Below, one piece after another: positions 9,156 to 17,779 of a DNA stretch of 64,000 bases (position 1 is its first letter; each line of letters begins with the position of its first letter). Origin of the DNA: ANME-2 cluster archaeon (GTDB taxonomy: Archaea; Halobacteriota; Methanosarcinia; Methanosarcinales; Methanocomedenaceae). The position numbers and the translations under genes were made by a program. The notes beneath the pieces were generated by a model that was not told the origin of the DNA, made no database searches, and worked only from the letters and a program-made list of their open reading frames with translations. Location: assembly GCA_014237145.1 (NCBI GenBank), contig JAAXOC010000032.1:1-64000 (forward strand), written 5' to 3'.

Positions 9156-9587
9156 ATGGACCCAAAATTCATAAAAAGACATCCGGAATCTGAAACATTC
9201 ATAATTAAAAAATTCTCATTTTTTGAAAATGAAGTGAACCTACCGGGAAATGCCGTGGTGGGCATGGGGTGCGACTTCTGGGGAGACCTTGTGGTAAAAG
9301 GTAACCTTGTACTGGGCAAAGGCTCAAAGGTAAAGGGTGATGTTATTGCTGAGAAGGCAACAATAGGTGCTGATTGCGATATAAAGGGCAACATCAAGGT
9401 TGTCGGCAATCTTACCCTCCTGGACAGGACAAAGGTCGGTGGTTTAGCTTATGCCGGTGGCAATATGATCATACGACCCATGGTTTCAGCAAGGGCTGCC
9501 GAGTGTACGGGTGATATCAACGTAACAGGCAGGACTGACATTAAAAGCATACAGTCAGGCCGTAAGCTGGTCGTCAGAACAGGGTGA
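9156..9587 (+). CDS. Polymer-forming (bactofilin-like) beta-helix protein
   Basis: The protein has about 143 residues from ATG 9156 (a GTG lies 9 bp upstream). Almost the whole chain is a run of short turns with Gly and small residues (NLVLGKGSKVKGDVIAEKAT; IGADCDIKGNIKVVGNLTL), the pattern of left- or right-handed beta-helices such as bactofilins and hexapeptide proteins. No catalytic His or acyltransferase motif is visible, so a structural role is more likely than an enzymatic one. The 3' end overlaps the convergent neighbour by 33 bp. It is monocistronic. The function in archaea is unknown. Confidence 0.65.
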   Translation: MDPKFIKRHPESETFIIKKFSFFENEVNLPGNAVVGMGCDFWGDLVVKGNLVLGKGSKVKGDVIAEKATIGADCDIKGNIKVVGNLTLLDRTKVGGLAYAGGNMIIRPMVSARAAECTGDINVTGRTDIKSIQSGRKLVVRTG

Positions 9588-10166
9588 ACTGCTTCTACGT
9601 TTAAATGATTCTTGAGTTTCGTGAGCCTTTTTCCTGGCCACTGCATATGAAAACATAAATAATTCATTCAATAGTATTGTGCTGTTTTTCAGTAACTCGA
9701 ATTTAAAAGTACCTTTTGATAGAAAATCCAGTACATATATTGAGGCTATGCATGCCTGACTGAATTCATCCAAATCCTCGAATATATTGCTTACGTGATA
9801 GTACGCTGCCAACCATGGTTTTTTTAATAGACCAGTAACAGTAAAACTAAATGGACCTACGGGACGAATAGCATTGATCTCCATGAGTTCATCACGTACA
9901 CTCTTCACCTTTTCCTCATCCCATTTCTCTAAGGGTGAGGTCGATGAATCATATTCTTTCCATATAGATACCAATATTTCAAATAGTAAATCCTTTTTCT
10001 CTTCAAGATGGATTATATGGTAATCTTTATGAAGTCGGGGTATAGTAAATAGATAATCTCTTAAAAGTGTCCTCAACTTCTGAGAAGGGTCTCCTTCAAT
10101 ATCATCTAGTTTTTCAAGTATCTGATATTCCCTATCACTTAGCTGTACGACAACCCATTTAACCAT
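9555..10166 (-). CDS. Unrecognised protein with ribbon-helix-helix-like N-terminus
   Basis: The protein has 203 residues. It opens with MVKWVVVQLSDREYQIL and continues with a helix (KLDDIEGDPSQKLRTLLRDYL), reminiscent of a ribbon-helix-helix DNA-binding start. The rest is predicted helical, with a Trp/Tyr-rich centre (KKPWLAAYYHVSNIFEDL). There are no cofactor or metal motifs. Codon use is AT-rich compared with the hexapeptide gene it overlaps tail-to-tail. The start is supported by AAGGAG just upstream on the minus strand (rc of CTCCTT at 10171-10176). I do not recognise the family. Confidence 0.7.
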   Translation of the reverse strand: MVKWVVVQLSDREYQILEKLDDIEGDPSQKLRTLLRDYLFTIPRLHKDYHIIHLEEKKDLLFEILVSIWKEYDSSTSPLEKWDEEKVKSVRDELMEINAIRPVGPFSFTVTGLLKKPWLAAYYHVSNIFEDLDEFSQACIASIYVLDFLSKGTFKFELLKNSTILLNELFMFSYAVARKKAHETQESFKRRSSSPCSDDQLTA

Positions 10167-10299
10167 GCAATCTCCTTAAAAATACCAATGTGAATTACTT
10201 TATTGGTAGTCAGCCTATAAATAAACACAACATATTGATTGGTTCTCATGCAGTAAAAAGATAGTATATGGCATAATATATGGCATAAACTACTTTTTT

Positions 10300-12249
10300 T
10301 CATAAACCTGCAGTCCGCATAATTTCCCTGATCCTCATACCAATACCTATAAACACTGCAATCAGCACAAGAGCGATTACTGCATAGACCGAAAGATAAG
10401 GAATTACCACATATATCAGATATGCGAATAAAAAGAGCGTCCCGAGCAGTACCGAAACTCCTATCGGGTCTCTGCGGACAGGCTCCCCCGGATAATTTTT
10501 CCGTCGATCATCGATCATATCTTCTGCGGTCTGAGCCGCTGTAGATGTACCCTGTGATATATTCAATATCAAGAGGCATATCCTATCAATGATAATACTT
10601 AGCGCTTCAGCCGGATTCTTGCTGAACCATGCGGCAAAGTTCTTAACTACGATCGCTGCATCAGCAGGCCACTGCGCACCTCTTGCAAGTGGATTGTTGA
10701 TGAACCATGTAAAAAGTACACTACCTTTGCGGTAGAACCAATCAGTATCAAGACTGATAGTATTTTCCGGATGGAGTTTATTTTTCAACAACAGAAAACC
10801 TGCATATGTAAACAACATCAATTGAAGCGTTCCAATCAGGTGTCCTGATGCATATGGTGCATAATCAGCAACAGCCGATGGATAAGGCAAAATATTATAT
10901 AATAGGGACGGATAAACGCCCAGCAAGATACACAGAAATGCAGCGATTCCCATACCAATTAACATATTCATAGGTGGATCCTTTGCCTTTATACCGGCAT
11001 CCTTACCAAAGAATGCAAAGTAAGGAAGTTTCAGACCGACAGATAGAAATGTCCCGACCGCAGCAACTTCCAGCATAAGGAAGATCAACATATTATGGTC
11101 CATCGCAGCTGCATGTATAATTATAGATTTACTTATAAAACCGTTAAATAACGGCGCACCAGAGATAGATAAAGCAGCGATCATATAGAAGATCATTGTA
11201 AGGGGCATGACCTTATAGAGACCGCCAAGTTCAGTAAGTTTGCTTTTACCTGTCATATAGATGATAGCACCGGCACCCATGAACAGCAGTCCTTTGTAAA
11301 GGATATGACAAAAGGCATGCGCAACCGTACCATCAATAGCCATTTCGCTTACTACGCCTATGGTACTTGCGGCAATCCCGACACCACAGACCATATAACC
11401 TACCTGACTTACTATATGGTAGGCAAGAAGTCTTCGTATATTATTCTCAAGTATTGCATAAATAACACCATATAGCGCCATGATGGCACCAAGATACATA
11501 AGGATTGCAACGCCATCTATAGTAAAGTCAGAAAAACTTCTTACAAGCACATATACAGCAGTCTTTGTGGTAAATGCAGTCATAAAGACAGCACCTGTGA
11601 TCGTAGCCTCAGGATATGCATCCGGCAGCCAGGCATGGAGTGGCGGGACTGCAGCATTGATAATAAAACCCAAAAGGATCAATATTGTTGCAGGAGACAC
11701 ATAATCGAAACCATTAAAAGCAATCGATCCGCCGCTTTCCTGCATATATAGAATGATACCACCGAGCAGCAACACCCCGCCAACAACATGTACTATTAGA
11801 TACCTGAATCCTGCATCGATCGACGCCTTTTTGCGCCGGTACCATACTAAAAAGACAGATGCCCATGCCATAACCTCCCAAAAGATAAATACGCTGAAAA
11901 GATCACCAGCAAATACCACACCCAGTGCGCTGCCTATATACAGAAACGCAGCAATGTGTTCACCAGTCTCCTTTACATGCAGTGCATAGAATGTCATGGC
12001 AAGAGCAACGATCACGAACACGTATCCAAAACACTTGCTCAGCAGATCGACCCTGCCTAAGATCAGTTCGTATTCCATGAAGGGATGGTACCAGTAGGTA
12101 CCGTGTTGCATGAAATAGACATCGATAATAGCAATGATCGGTATCAACAGGAGATATGCCTGACGTACCCGCCCTTTAAAAAGCGGTATAAGGAGTGCAC
12201 CGACAATAAATATCGCAGCAGGCGGTATAGTAATGAAGTCACCTGTCAT
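10300..12249 (-). CDS. Antiporter-like subunit (NuoL/MrpA-N/MrpD superfamily), long form
   Basis: The protein has 649 residues and about 16 membrane segments, homologous to the proton-translocating subunits of Mrp antiporters and complex I. The TM5 glutamate is present (Glu125 in FIFWEVMAW), as is the PLHAWLPD motif at 203-210. The normally conserved lysine just before it is replaced by Asn198 (GFIINAAVPPLHAWLP). The C-terminus is extended by a long amphipathic region (about 490-590) and two more membrane segments, like the NuoL/MrpA tail. It is the last gene of the operon, with its start overlapping the Glu/His-repeat gene by 11 bp. It probably forms one of three antiporter modules in the complex. 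Confidence 0.88.
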   Translation of the reverse strand: MTGDFITIPPAAIFIVGALLIPLFKGRVRQAYLLLIPIIAIIDVYFMQHGTYWYHPFMEYELILGRVDLLSKCFGYVFVIVALAMTFYALHVKETGEHIAAFLYIGSALGVVFAGDLFSVFIFWEVMAWASVFLVWYRRKKASIDAGFRYLIVHVVGGVLLLGGIILYMQESGGSIAFNGFDYVSPATILILLGFIINAAVPPLHAWLPDAYPEATITGAVFMTAFTTKTAVYVLVRSFSDFTIDGVAILMYLGAIMALYGVIYAILENNIRRLLAYHIVSQVGYMVCGVGIAASTIGVVSEMAIDGTVAHAFCHILYKGLLFMGAGAIIYMTGKSKLTELGGLYKVMPLTMIFYMIAALSISGAPLFNGFISKSIIIHAAAMDHNMLIFLMLEVAAVGTFLSVGLKLPYFAFFGKDAGIKAKDPPMNMLIGMGIAAFLCILLGVYPSLLYNILPYPSAVADYAPYASGHLIGTLQLMLFTYAGFLLLKNKLHPENTISLDTDWFYRKGSVLFTWFINNPLARGAQWPADAAIVVKNFAAWFSKNPAEALSIIIDRICLLILNISQGTSTAAQTAEDMIDDRRKNYPGEPVRRDPIGVSVLLGTLFLFAYLIYVVIPYLSVYAVIALVLIAVFIGIGMRIREIMRTAGL

Positions 12250-12637
12250 AATAATCCTCCTCCTTCATGACCAGATTATGTCCATACGCCTTTGCCCCCA
12301 GACCGAGTATTACACACATTATTAATCCGAATATCGCATTGAAAATTGGTATCGTTTCAAATACGAACGGAGCATGTTCTGCATGTTCTTCAACAGCTTC
12401 ATGTTCTGCATGTTCTTCAACAGCTTCATGTTCTGTATGTTCTTCAACAGCTTCATGTTCCATATGTTCTTCAAGAGATTCGTGTTCTGTATTTGCCTCA
12501 TCTACTTCATGCTCTGCTGAAGGTGCAAACTGATTAACAACTCCCATAAGACATACAATAATTAAACTTAAGTAAAGCAAATATACCAATTTTTTTACTG
12601 TTTTTGGATTCTCCAGCCATCTTTCTAAGAACCACAT
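12239..12637 (-). CDS. Two-TM protein with Glu/His nine-residue repeats, in Mrp operon
   Basis: The protein has 132 residues. Membrane segments lie at about 18-36 and 95-117. Between them, residues 51-88 hold four near-identical nine-residue units, such as EHEAVEEHA, plus a partial unit. Positive residues at both ends favour a cytoplasmic location for the termini and an external repeat loop (inference). It has about 13 His and more than 20 Glu in the loop, which could bind metal ions or protons. It is translationally embedded: its start is one base after the stop of the upstream antiporter gene and it overlaps the downstream one by 11 bp. It does not correspond to any standard Mrp subunit that I recognise. 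Confidence 0.8.
   Translation of the reverse strand: MWFLERWLENPKTVKKLVYLLYLSLIIVCLMGVVNQFAPSAEHEVDEANTEHESLEEHMEHEAVEEHTEHEAVEEHAEHEAVEEHAEHAPFVFETIPIFNAIFGLIMCVILGLGAKAYGHNLVMKEEDYYDR
12374..12487 (-). repeat. 27-bp in-frame tandem repeats encoding EHEAVEEH(A/T/M)
   Basis: Four 27-bp units plus a partial unit lie in the coding region of the small antiporter-operon protein. The central units are almost identical at the DNA level. The frame is preserved, so copy-number change would lengthen or shorten the loop by nine residues without breaking the gene. Confidence 0.9.
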
Positions 12638-12638
12638 G

Positions 12639-14132
12639 TTAGATCACTGCTCCTGTTACATTCGCAACTGCAATATTTACAATATCAAGGAACATACCCG
12701 GCGCATCAGGCCAGATACCTATAATTATCGATATGATCGCTGTCAATATAAGAGGTATAAGCATGGTCAGCGGTGCTTCTTTATATGTCAGCTCTTTATC
12801 GGGTTTTTTGAAGAATGCAACATATATGACAGGGAAGAAGTATGCGGCATTCAGTACGGCACTGATAAGGAGCACGCCTATCAGGATCATATTATCCAGC
12901 TCGGCAGCACCGAGCAGCAGGTACCATTTAGTGATATACCCGCCGACAGGCGGCATCCCGATCATTCCGAGCGCTCCAACAGTAAATGCAAGCATGGTGA
13001 TGGGCATCTGTCTGGCAATCCCGTTCATATCGCTGATATTCTCTTTCTTTGCTGTCACTATCAGGGCCCCGGCACACATGAACAGCGTGATCTTCATAAA
13101 TGCATGGTACGGGATATGGAGCATCCCTCCTGTAATGCCGTGCTGCGTGATCAGCACTGCTCCCAATACTACATATGATAACTGACTTACTGTGGAATAC
13201 GCAAGTCTCTTTTTAAGATTATCCTGCGTCATTGCAAATATTGAGGCAAGAATGATAGTTATCGAGACAAAATATGCCATATACAACCACAGACCACTTA
13301 TTTCCATCAGGTCAATTCCAAACACATAGAGTATTACCCGTATAGCAGTAAACACACCTGCTTTCACCACAGCTACAGCATGCAGTAGAGCACTTACAGG
13401 AGTCGGAGCGACCATGGCTGCAGGCAGCCAGGCATGCAGCGGCATGAACGCAGCCTTTGCGCATCCGACCATGAATGTAATAAACAGTATAAAGAGCATT
13501 GTTCTTGGTAGAGTTTCCAGCCCGGCAATACCGCTAAATGAAAATTCTGTCGTGCCTGTATAATGGTAAACCACTATGATCGAGAACAGCAGAGATATGC
13601 CTCCTATCATCAGGTATGTCAGGTATTTCCTGCCTGAACTGATAGCCTCAGAAGTTTCTGTATGTGCAACAAGCGGATATGTAGATATCGTGAGCAGCTC
13701 ATAAAATAAAAAGAGCGTGACCAGGTTAGCTGAGAACGCTATCCCTATTGCTGATGAAAGCGCTATCGCAAAACAGAAGTAATATCGTGTCTGCGCATGT
13801 TCCTTAAGTGTGCGCATGTATCCTATGGAATAGGATGACACGAAAATCCATAAAAATGATGATGTTATTGCAAACAGTATTCCAAATGCATCGACCTTGA
13901 ACGCAATAGGTAGATTAGGTAGCATCTCAATTACTGTATAAGTGATTACTTTACCATCAAGTATTAAAGGCAGCATAGAGATCACCAAGGAGAACTTGAT
14001 AAAAGCTGCCACAAATGTCCAGCCTTCCCTGATATTCGGGTATTTGCCAAATGCAAGGATCAGCACTGATGCTACCATCGAAACAAGCACTGCAAGTGCG
14101 GGAGTTATTGAATGAACTGTTTCTATTGCCAT
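12639..14132 (-). CDS. Antiporter-like subunit (MrpD/MrpA-N/NuoM superfamily)
   Basis: The protein has 497 residues and about 14 membrane segments. The key charged residues of an active channel are present: Glu145 (FLFYELLTIS) and Lys226 in GCAKAAFMPLHAWLPAA. Its second half-channel has further Lys and His residues (DNLKKRLAYSTVSQLSY). It is the ninth gene of the operon, 11 bp after mrpD, and one base before the Glu/His-repeat gene. It is a second MrpD-like paralogue rather than a true MrpA, because the MrpA C-terminal domains occur as separate small genes upstream. Function: ion translocation in a Na+/H+ antiporter assembly (family knowledge). Confidence 0.9.
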   Translation of the reverse strand: MAIETVHSITPALAVLVSMVASVLILAFGKYPNIREGWTFVAAFIKFSLVISMLPLILDGKVITYTVIEMLPNLPIAFKVDAFGILFAITSSFLWIFVSSYSIGYMRTLKEHAQTRYYFCFAIALSSAIGIAFSANLVTLFLFYELLTISTYPLVAHTETSEAISSGRKYLTYLMIGGISLLFSIIVVYHYTGTTEFSFSGIAGLETLPRTMLFILFITFMVGCAKAAFMPLHAWLPAAMVAPTPVSALLHAVAVVKAGVFTAIRVILYVFGIDLMEISGLWLYMAYFVSITIILASIFAMTQDNLKKRLAYSTVSQLSYVVLGAVLITQHGITGGMLHIPYHAFMKITLFMCAGALIVTAKKENISDMNGIARQMPITMLAFTVGALGMIGMPPVGGYITKWYLLLGAAELDNMILIGVLLISAVLNAAYFFPVIYVAFFKKPDKELTYKEAPLTMLIPLILTAIISIIIGIWPDAPGMFLDIVNIAVANVTGAVI

Positions 14133-14143
14133 TATTTATCACC

Positions 14144-15655
14144 TCACGGAAGTACTCCTATTCCAAGCAGTGCATTTGACAGCGGTTCAAGTACATAGTG
14201 CAGCGGATAATATGCAAATAGTCCGAAGAATATGCACAGTACGGCAAGTATTACCATCGGTATCAGCATAGAAAGCGGTGCTTCATCTCGTTTGATATGC
14301 TCAACTTCATGCGGGTGGCCGAACCAGATATTATCAAATACCCGCCAGAAATATACTATATTGAGCAGGCTTGAGATCAGGATAACGATCACAAAGATCC
14401 ACTGCCCTGCATTTATCGACCCGAGTGCAAGATACCATTTACTCGTAAAACCTACGGTACCTGGTACGCCAATCATTGAAAGACCTGCTATCAGGAACAC
14501 TGTGGTCGTTACCGGCATCTTCTTGCCAAGTCCCTGGAACTGATGCAGGTTTCTAATACCTGTCTTGTAGAATATGGCACCTGCTACTAAAAAGAGAGCG
14601 CATTTCATTAGTGAATGGTTCAATATATGCAGCAGTCCACCCTGCATTCCGATCACGTTCGCAAGCCCTACACCCAGCAGGATATACCCGATCTGGCTGA
14701 TACTTGAATATGCAAGCATACGCTTGATATCGCTTTGAGCTATTGCAAGTACCGATCCTACAATAATCGCCAGCGCAGCAGCCCAGGTGAGGATTTCAGC
14801 CATCCTGGTTATATCTATCACAAATTCCGGTGTGAAGACACTGAACATGAACCTGATCATTGCATATGCTCCGACTTTTGTCATAAGTCCTGCTATCAAT
14901 GCACTGGCTGCTGAGGGTGCATGTGTATAAGCATCAGGCAACCAGGCATGCAGCGGGAACAGACCGACCTTAATGCTGAACCCTACCATAAAGAAGGCAA
15001 GTGCGGCAAGTACCACCTTATTATCATAGATACTTGGTAGAAGACCCTGCATGTCAGCGATGTTTAGCGAACCAGTGACAGCATAGAGATATCCAATTCC
15101 AAGCAGGATAAACGATGCTGCTACTGTTCCCATGATAAGGTAATTGAAACTTGCTACTACTCCGTCTCCACGGTCACCCATTGCTATCAGTGCATAAGCT
15201 GTCAGTGATGAGATCTCAAGAAATACATAAAAGTTGAAAATATCACCTGTGATGGTCATGCCCATAAGTCCGGTAATCAGCAACAGGAAGATGGAATAGA
15301 ACGGGATAATCTTATTCGGAAGTTCTTTTTTAATACTTTCGATAGAATATATACCCACCATCAATCCGATAAATGCAATGATCAAACACACAAAACCGTT
15401 TAGCAGGTCGATTACGTATTCTATACCTATCGGCGGAGTCCAGCCGCCGAGGTGATAATGTATCGTACCGCTGGTGATCACAGTATAAAGGTTGCTTGAC
15501 GTCATAAGAAGTACAGCAAACATGGTCAGCATTACCCAGTACCAGCAAAGTTTGCGGTCGATCCACCCGATCATGGGTGTTAAAAAGCCAGCTATAAGCG
15601 GAATTACAACAGTGAGTACAGGCAGGTGGTCAGTTATCAAATCAAATCCGGTCAC
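14144..15655 (-). CDS. mrpD: Na+/H+ antiporter subunit D
   Basis: The protein has 503 residues and about 14 membrane segments. The TM5 glutamate Glu147 (NFYVFLEISSLTAYALIAMG) and Lys229 in GFSIKVGLFPLHAWLPDAY are both present, as is the DIKRMLAYSSISQIGYI segment typical of MrpD. It directly follows mrpC with a 4-bp ATGA overlap, the usual MrpC-MrpD arrangement. Among the three large subunits in this operon it looks most like canonical MrpD. It is expected to carry one of the ion paths. Confidence 0.93.
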   Translation of the reverse strand: MTGFDLITDHLPVLTVVIPLIAGFLTPMIGWIDRKLCWYWVMLTMFAVLLMTSSNLYTVITSGTIHYHLGGWTPPIGIEYVIDLLNGFVCLIIAFIGLMVGIYSIESIKKELPNKIIPFYSIFLLLITGLMGMTITGDIFNFYVFLEISSLTAYALIAMGDRGDGVVASFNYLIMGTVAASFILLGIGYLYAVTGSLNIADMQGLLPSIYDNKVVLAALAFFMVGFSIKVGLFPLHAWLPDAYTHAPSAASALIAGLMTKVGAYAMIRFMFSVFTPEFVIDITRMAEILTWAAALAIIVGSVLAIAQSDIKRMLAYSSISQIGYILLGVGLANVIGMQGGLLHILNHSLMKCALFLVAGAIFYKTGIRNLHQFQGLGKKMPVTTTVFLIAGLSMIGVPGTVGFTSKWYLALGSINAGQWIFVIVILISSLLNIVYFWRVFDNIWFGHPHEVEHIKRDEAPLSMLIPMVILAVLCIFFGLFAYYPLHYVLEPLSNALLGIGVLP

Positions 15656-16104
15656 TGTTCACCCTCCTGTTTTTGCCTTGCATACTCTGAAAACTCAGGC
15701 TGCAGTTGCCGCCTGTATGCGAGGATCACATCTTCCTCGAGAGATCCGTACTCCTGGTAGATCTTGATGATCAAAGCTAGCGCTACTGCTGTTGTACTTA
15801 CGGCAACCACGATTGCAGTCAGTATCAGTACATGCGGCAGTGGGTTCACATATATCACTTCATTCACTGCTTCATGTGCCACATCAGCACCGTCGTGACC
15901 GTGGAGCAGGATAGGGGCTGTGCCGCCTTTGACCTCTGCAAGTGATATATAGAACAAAAAGATTGCTGTCTGGAATATATTTGCTCCGATGACCTTTTTA
16001 ACAAGGTTCTTTTTTGCGATCATTGCATAGAACCCGATCATCATCAGTGTAACATATATCCAGTAATTAAATTCAGCACTGATTATCTCGATAATTCCGC
16101 TCAT
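15652..16104 (-). CDS. mrpC: Na+/H+ antiporter subunit C (NuoK-like)
   Basis: The protein has 150 residues with three predicted membrane segments, matching MrpC/MnhC and NuoK. The family pattern is seen in KKVIGANIFQTAIFLFYISL and in PHVLILTAIVVAVSTTAVAL, which corresponds to the conserved PQALVLTAIVI region. A loop of about 25 residues with several Glu, Asp and His (around residues 60-85) lies between TM2 and TM3. The C-terminal tail is long and charged (EFSEYARQKQEGEQ). It is coupled by 4-bp overlaps to both mrpB and mrpD. Confidence 0.92.
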   Translation of the reverse strand: MSGIIEIISAEFNYWIYVTLMMIGFYAMIAKKNLVKKVIGANIFQTAIFLFYISLAEVKGGTAPILLHGHDGADVAHEAVNEVIYVNPLPHVLILTAIVVAVSTTAVALALIIKIYQEYGSLEEDVILAYRRQLQPEFSEYARQKQEGEQ

Positions 16105-16574
16105 TGTCCTGCCTCCTCTGAAGCTGCAAGTTCTTCCTCTTCCGGTTCAGGAGGTGAGACATCAAAAAATAGCGATATCATCACAGCAAGCACTGTTATA
16201 CCTATACCGATCTCTACCACATCAATAAGGAGTCTGGAAACCTGGGCCGGGTCATCAGGTAGCAGCGGGACCACGCCATACTGGAGAAACATTCCTCCAA
16301 AGACCAGGCATAATATCCCAGTAAATGCAAAAATGGCAACTCCGGAACTGGAAAGTATCCTGCTAAGTTTATCAGACATCCTCTTTTTCCCTTCCTTATG
16401 GCCGTAGATCATAGTATAGAGGATAATGCTGGCACCAAATATCACACCTCCCTGGAAACCACCACCAGGTCCGCTTGATCCGTGCATGATGACATACAGG
16501 GCAAATATTTGAATAAACGGCACCATGATCCGGACAACTGTGCGTATGATCACGCTTTCTTGTATCCCGCTCAT
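16101..16574 (-). CDS. mrpB: Na+/H+ antiporter subunit B (MnhB domain)
   Basis: The protein has 157 residues and four membrane segments. The MnhB signature is clear near the N-terminus: IQIFALYVIMHGSSGPGGGF followed by QGGVIFGAS. The tail is acidic (PPEPEEEELAASEEAGQ). It corresponds to MrpB, or to MbhF in membrane-bound hydrogenases. It overlaps the neighbouring genes on both sides by 4 bp. Confidence 0.93.
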   Translation of the reverse strand: MSGIQESVIIRTVVRIMVPFIQIFALYVIMHGSSGPGGGFQGGVIFGASIILYTMIYGHKEGKKRMSDKLSRILSSSGVAIFAFTGILCLVFGGMFLQYGVVPLLPDDPAQVSRLLIDVVEIGIGITVLAVMISLFFDVSPPEPEEEELAASEEAGQ

Positions 16575-16846
16575 ATCTCACGCCTCCGAAGGAGCAGGAT
16601 GACAGTCATTCCCGCAGTAAAGATCACAGTGACCTCACCGAGAGTATCATAACCTCGATAATTTGCCAGTAAAGCAGTTACAATATTTCCCACACCAGAT
16701 TCGGTCTCGGAATGGGTTATGTAATGCTCTATAATCGGATGCTTGTACGCTGGCGACTCCGGATCACCGAACGCTGGCAGATCCTGCCCTGCATAAATAA
16801 GCATACCGCCTGCCAATATCACAACCAAAAGTGCAGCTAATTTCAA
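16571..16846 (-). CDS. MrpA C-terminal/MbhE-like subunit
   Basis: The protein has 91 residues with two membrane segments and a central soluble loop (GDPESPAYKHPIIEHYITHS). The stretch ESGVGNIVTALLANYRGYDT followed by LGE matches the MrpA C-terminal/MbhE family, whose conserved YRGYDTLGE is plain here. In canonical Mrp this segment is fused to the end of MrpA; here it is a free-standing gene, as in Mbh/Mbs-type complexes. It overlaps its neighbours by 4 bp. Confidence 0.85.
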   Translation of the reverse strand: MKLAALLVVILAGGMLIYAGQDLPAFGDPESPAYKHPIIEHYITHSETESGVGNIVTALLANYRGYDTLGEVTVIFTAGMTVILLLRRREI

Positions 16847-17088
16847 TCTTCACTCCTCCCTTCGGTTCTGGCAAGTGTTGCAATAAAAAGCACTGTGGTA
16901 ATACCGGCTCCTACTGCGGCTTCAGTGAACCCTACATCCACCGAATGCATTTCTACCCAGACTATAGCCATGATCAGGCTGTATGCTGATAAGATGATCA
17001 CTGCTGAAAGCAGGTCTTTTATTGATATGGCAGCGATTGCGCAGACTACAAGAAACAGCAGCAGGGTAATATCAAGCACCCATATCAT
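16843..17088 (-). CDS. DUF4040/MbhD-like antiporter subunit
   Basis: The protein has 81 residues and three membrane segments. The motif AVIILSAYSLIMAIVWVEMH with following DVGFTEAAVGAGI is the DUF4040 pattern found in MbhD and near the C-terminus of MrpA. The conserved acidic residues (Glu in WVEMH and FTEAA) are present. It is a stand-alone gene here rather than part of MrpA. It overlaps the next genes by 4 bp. Confidence 0.87.
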   Translation of the reverse strand: MIWVLDITLLLFLVVCAIAAISIKDLLSAVIILSAYSLIMAIVWVEMHSVDVGFTEAAVGAGITTVLFIATLARTEGRSED

Positions 17089-17507
17089 TTTATCTCACCT
17101 CCATTCATAACTTCATCAGTCCCCAAATCCTGATCATAGATCCATTGTGTCTCATCTGTTTTCTTCCAGGGTTGTAGTCCTACATCATGCGCAGCCTTTG
17201 CAATTGCATGGGTCGAGGTGGGATTTGCCAGTAAAATGAAAAGTATCAGAAGTATGATCTTGATGCTAACGAATGATGCATGTTCAAGATCACCCTTGAA
17301 TAAACCTTCATATCCTGTCTCATAAATAATTAATGCGAACAGCATCAACCCTTCACCGAGCGTATCACACTTGCCTGTCGCATGCATCCTGGAATAGAAA
17401 TCGGGAAAGCGCACGAATCCAATTGTGCCAGCCAGCATAAAGAATAGACCAATTAATAAAAGTAAAACCACTATGATGATTATAATCGAGTCAAACATAC
17501 TTATCAT
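17085..17507 (-). CDS. mrpG: Na+/H+ antiporter subunit G
   Basis: The protein has 140 residues and three membrane segments, with the MnhG/PhaG signature GTIGFVRFPDFYSRMHATGK followed by CDTLGEGL. The C-terminal part (NPTSTHAIAKAAHDVGLQPW) is also typical. The tail is extended and acidic, longer than in most MrpG proteins. The stop overlaps the DUF4040 start by 4 bp; a 9-bp gap separates it from mrpF. Confidence 0.93.
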   Translation of the reverse strand: MISMFDSIIIIIVVLLLLIGLFFMLAGTIGFVRFPDFYSRMHATGKCDTLGEGLMLFALIIYETGYEGLFKGDLEHASFVSIKIILLILFILLANPTSTHAIAKAAHDVGLQPWKKTDETQWIYDQDLGTDEVMNGGEIK

Positions 17508-17516
17508 CCTCTCGTT

Positions 17517-17777
17517 TTAGTACCTCGTTGCTGCTATTGTCATAATGAAATTAAGGATGGCATAAACCAGTGCAATATCAAAAAAATCCGGTCTTTCGTA
17601 GATAAACCCTATAAGTACTAACAATACGATTGTTTTAGTACCGATCACATTTACTGCAATGATCCTGTTGAAAATACCCGGACCTTCTATTCCGCGATAT
17701 AATGATACAAAACTTGCAATAACTATGATAATAGCCACTGATAAAAAGATATCCTGCATCTGTATTATCCCGGTCAT
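17517..17777 (-). CDS. mrpF: Na+/H+ antiporter subunit F
   Basis: The protein has 86 residues with three membrane segments, matching MrpF/MnhF: VSLYRGIEGPGIFNRIIAVN is the family RxxxGPxxxDRixAxn region, although Asn replaces the usual Asp. FDIALVYAILNFIMTIAATRY at the end matches the D.AL.YALL.F pattern. Gaps of 2 bp to mrpE and 9 bp to mrpG show tight linkage. Confidence 0.92.
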   Translation of the reverse strand: MTGIIQMQDIFLSVAIIIVIASFVSLYRGIEGPGIFNRIIAVNVIGTKTIVLLVLIGFIYERPDFFDIALVYAILNFIMTIAATRY

Positions 17778-17779
17778 GA

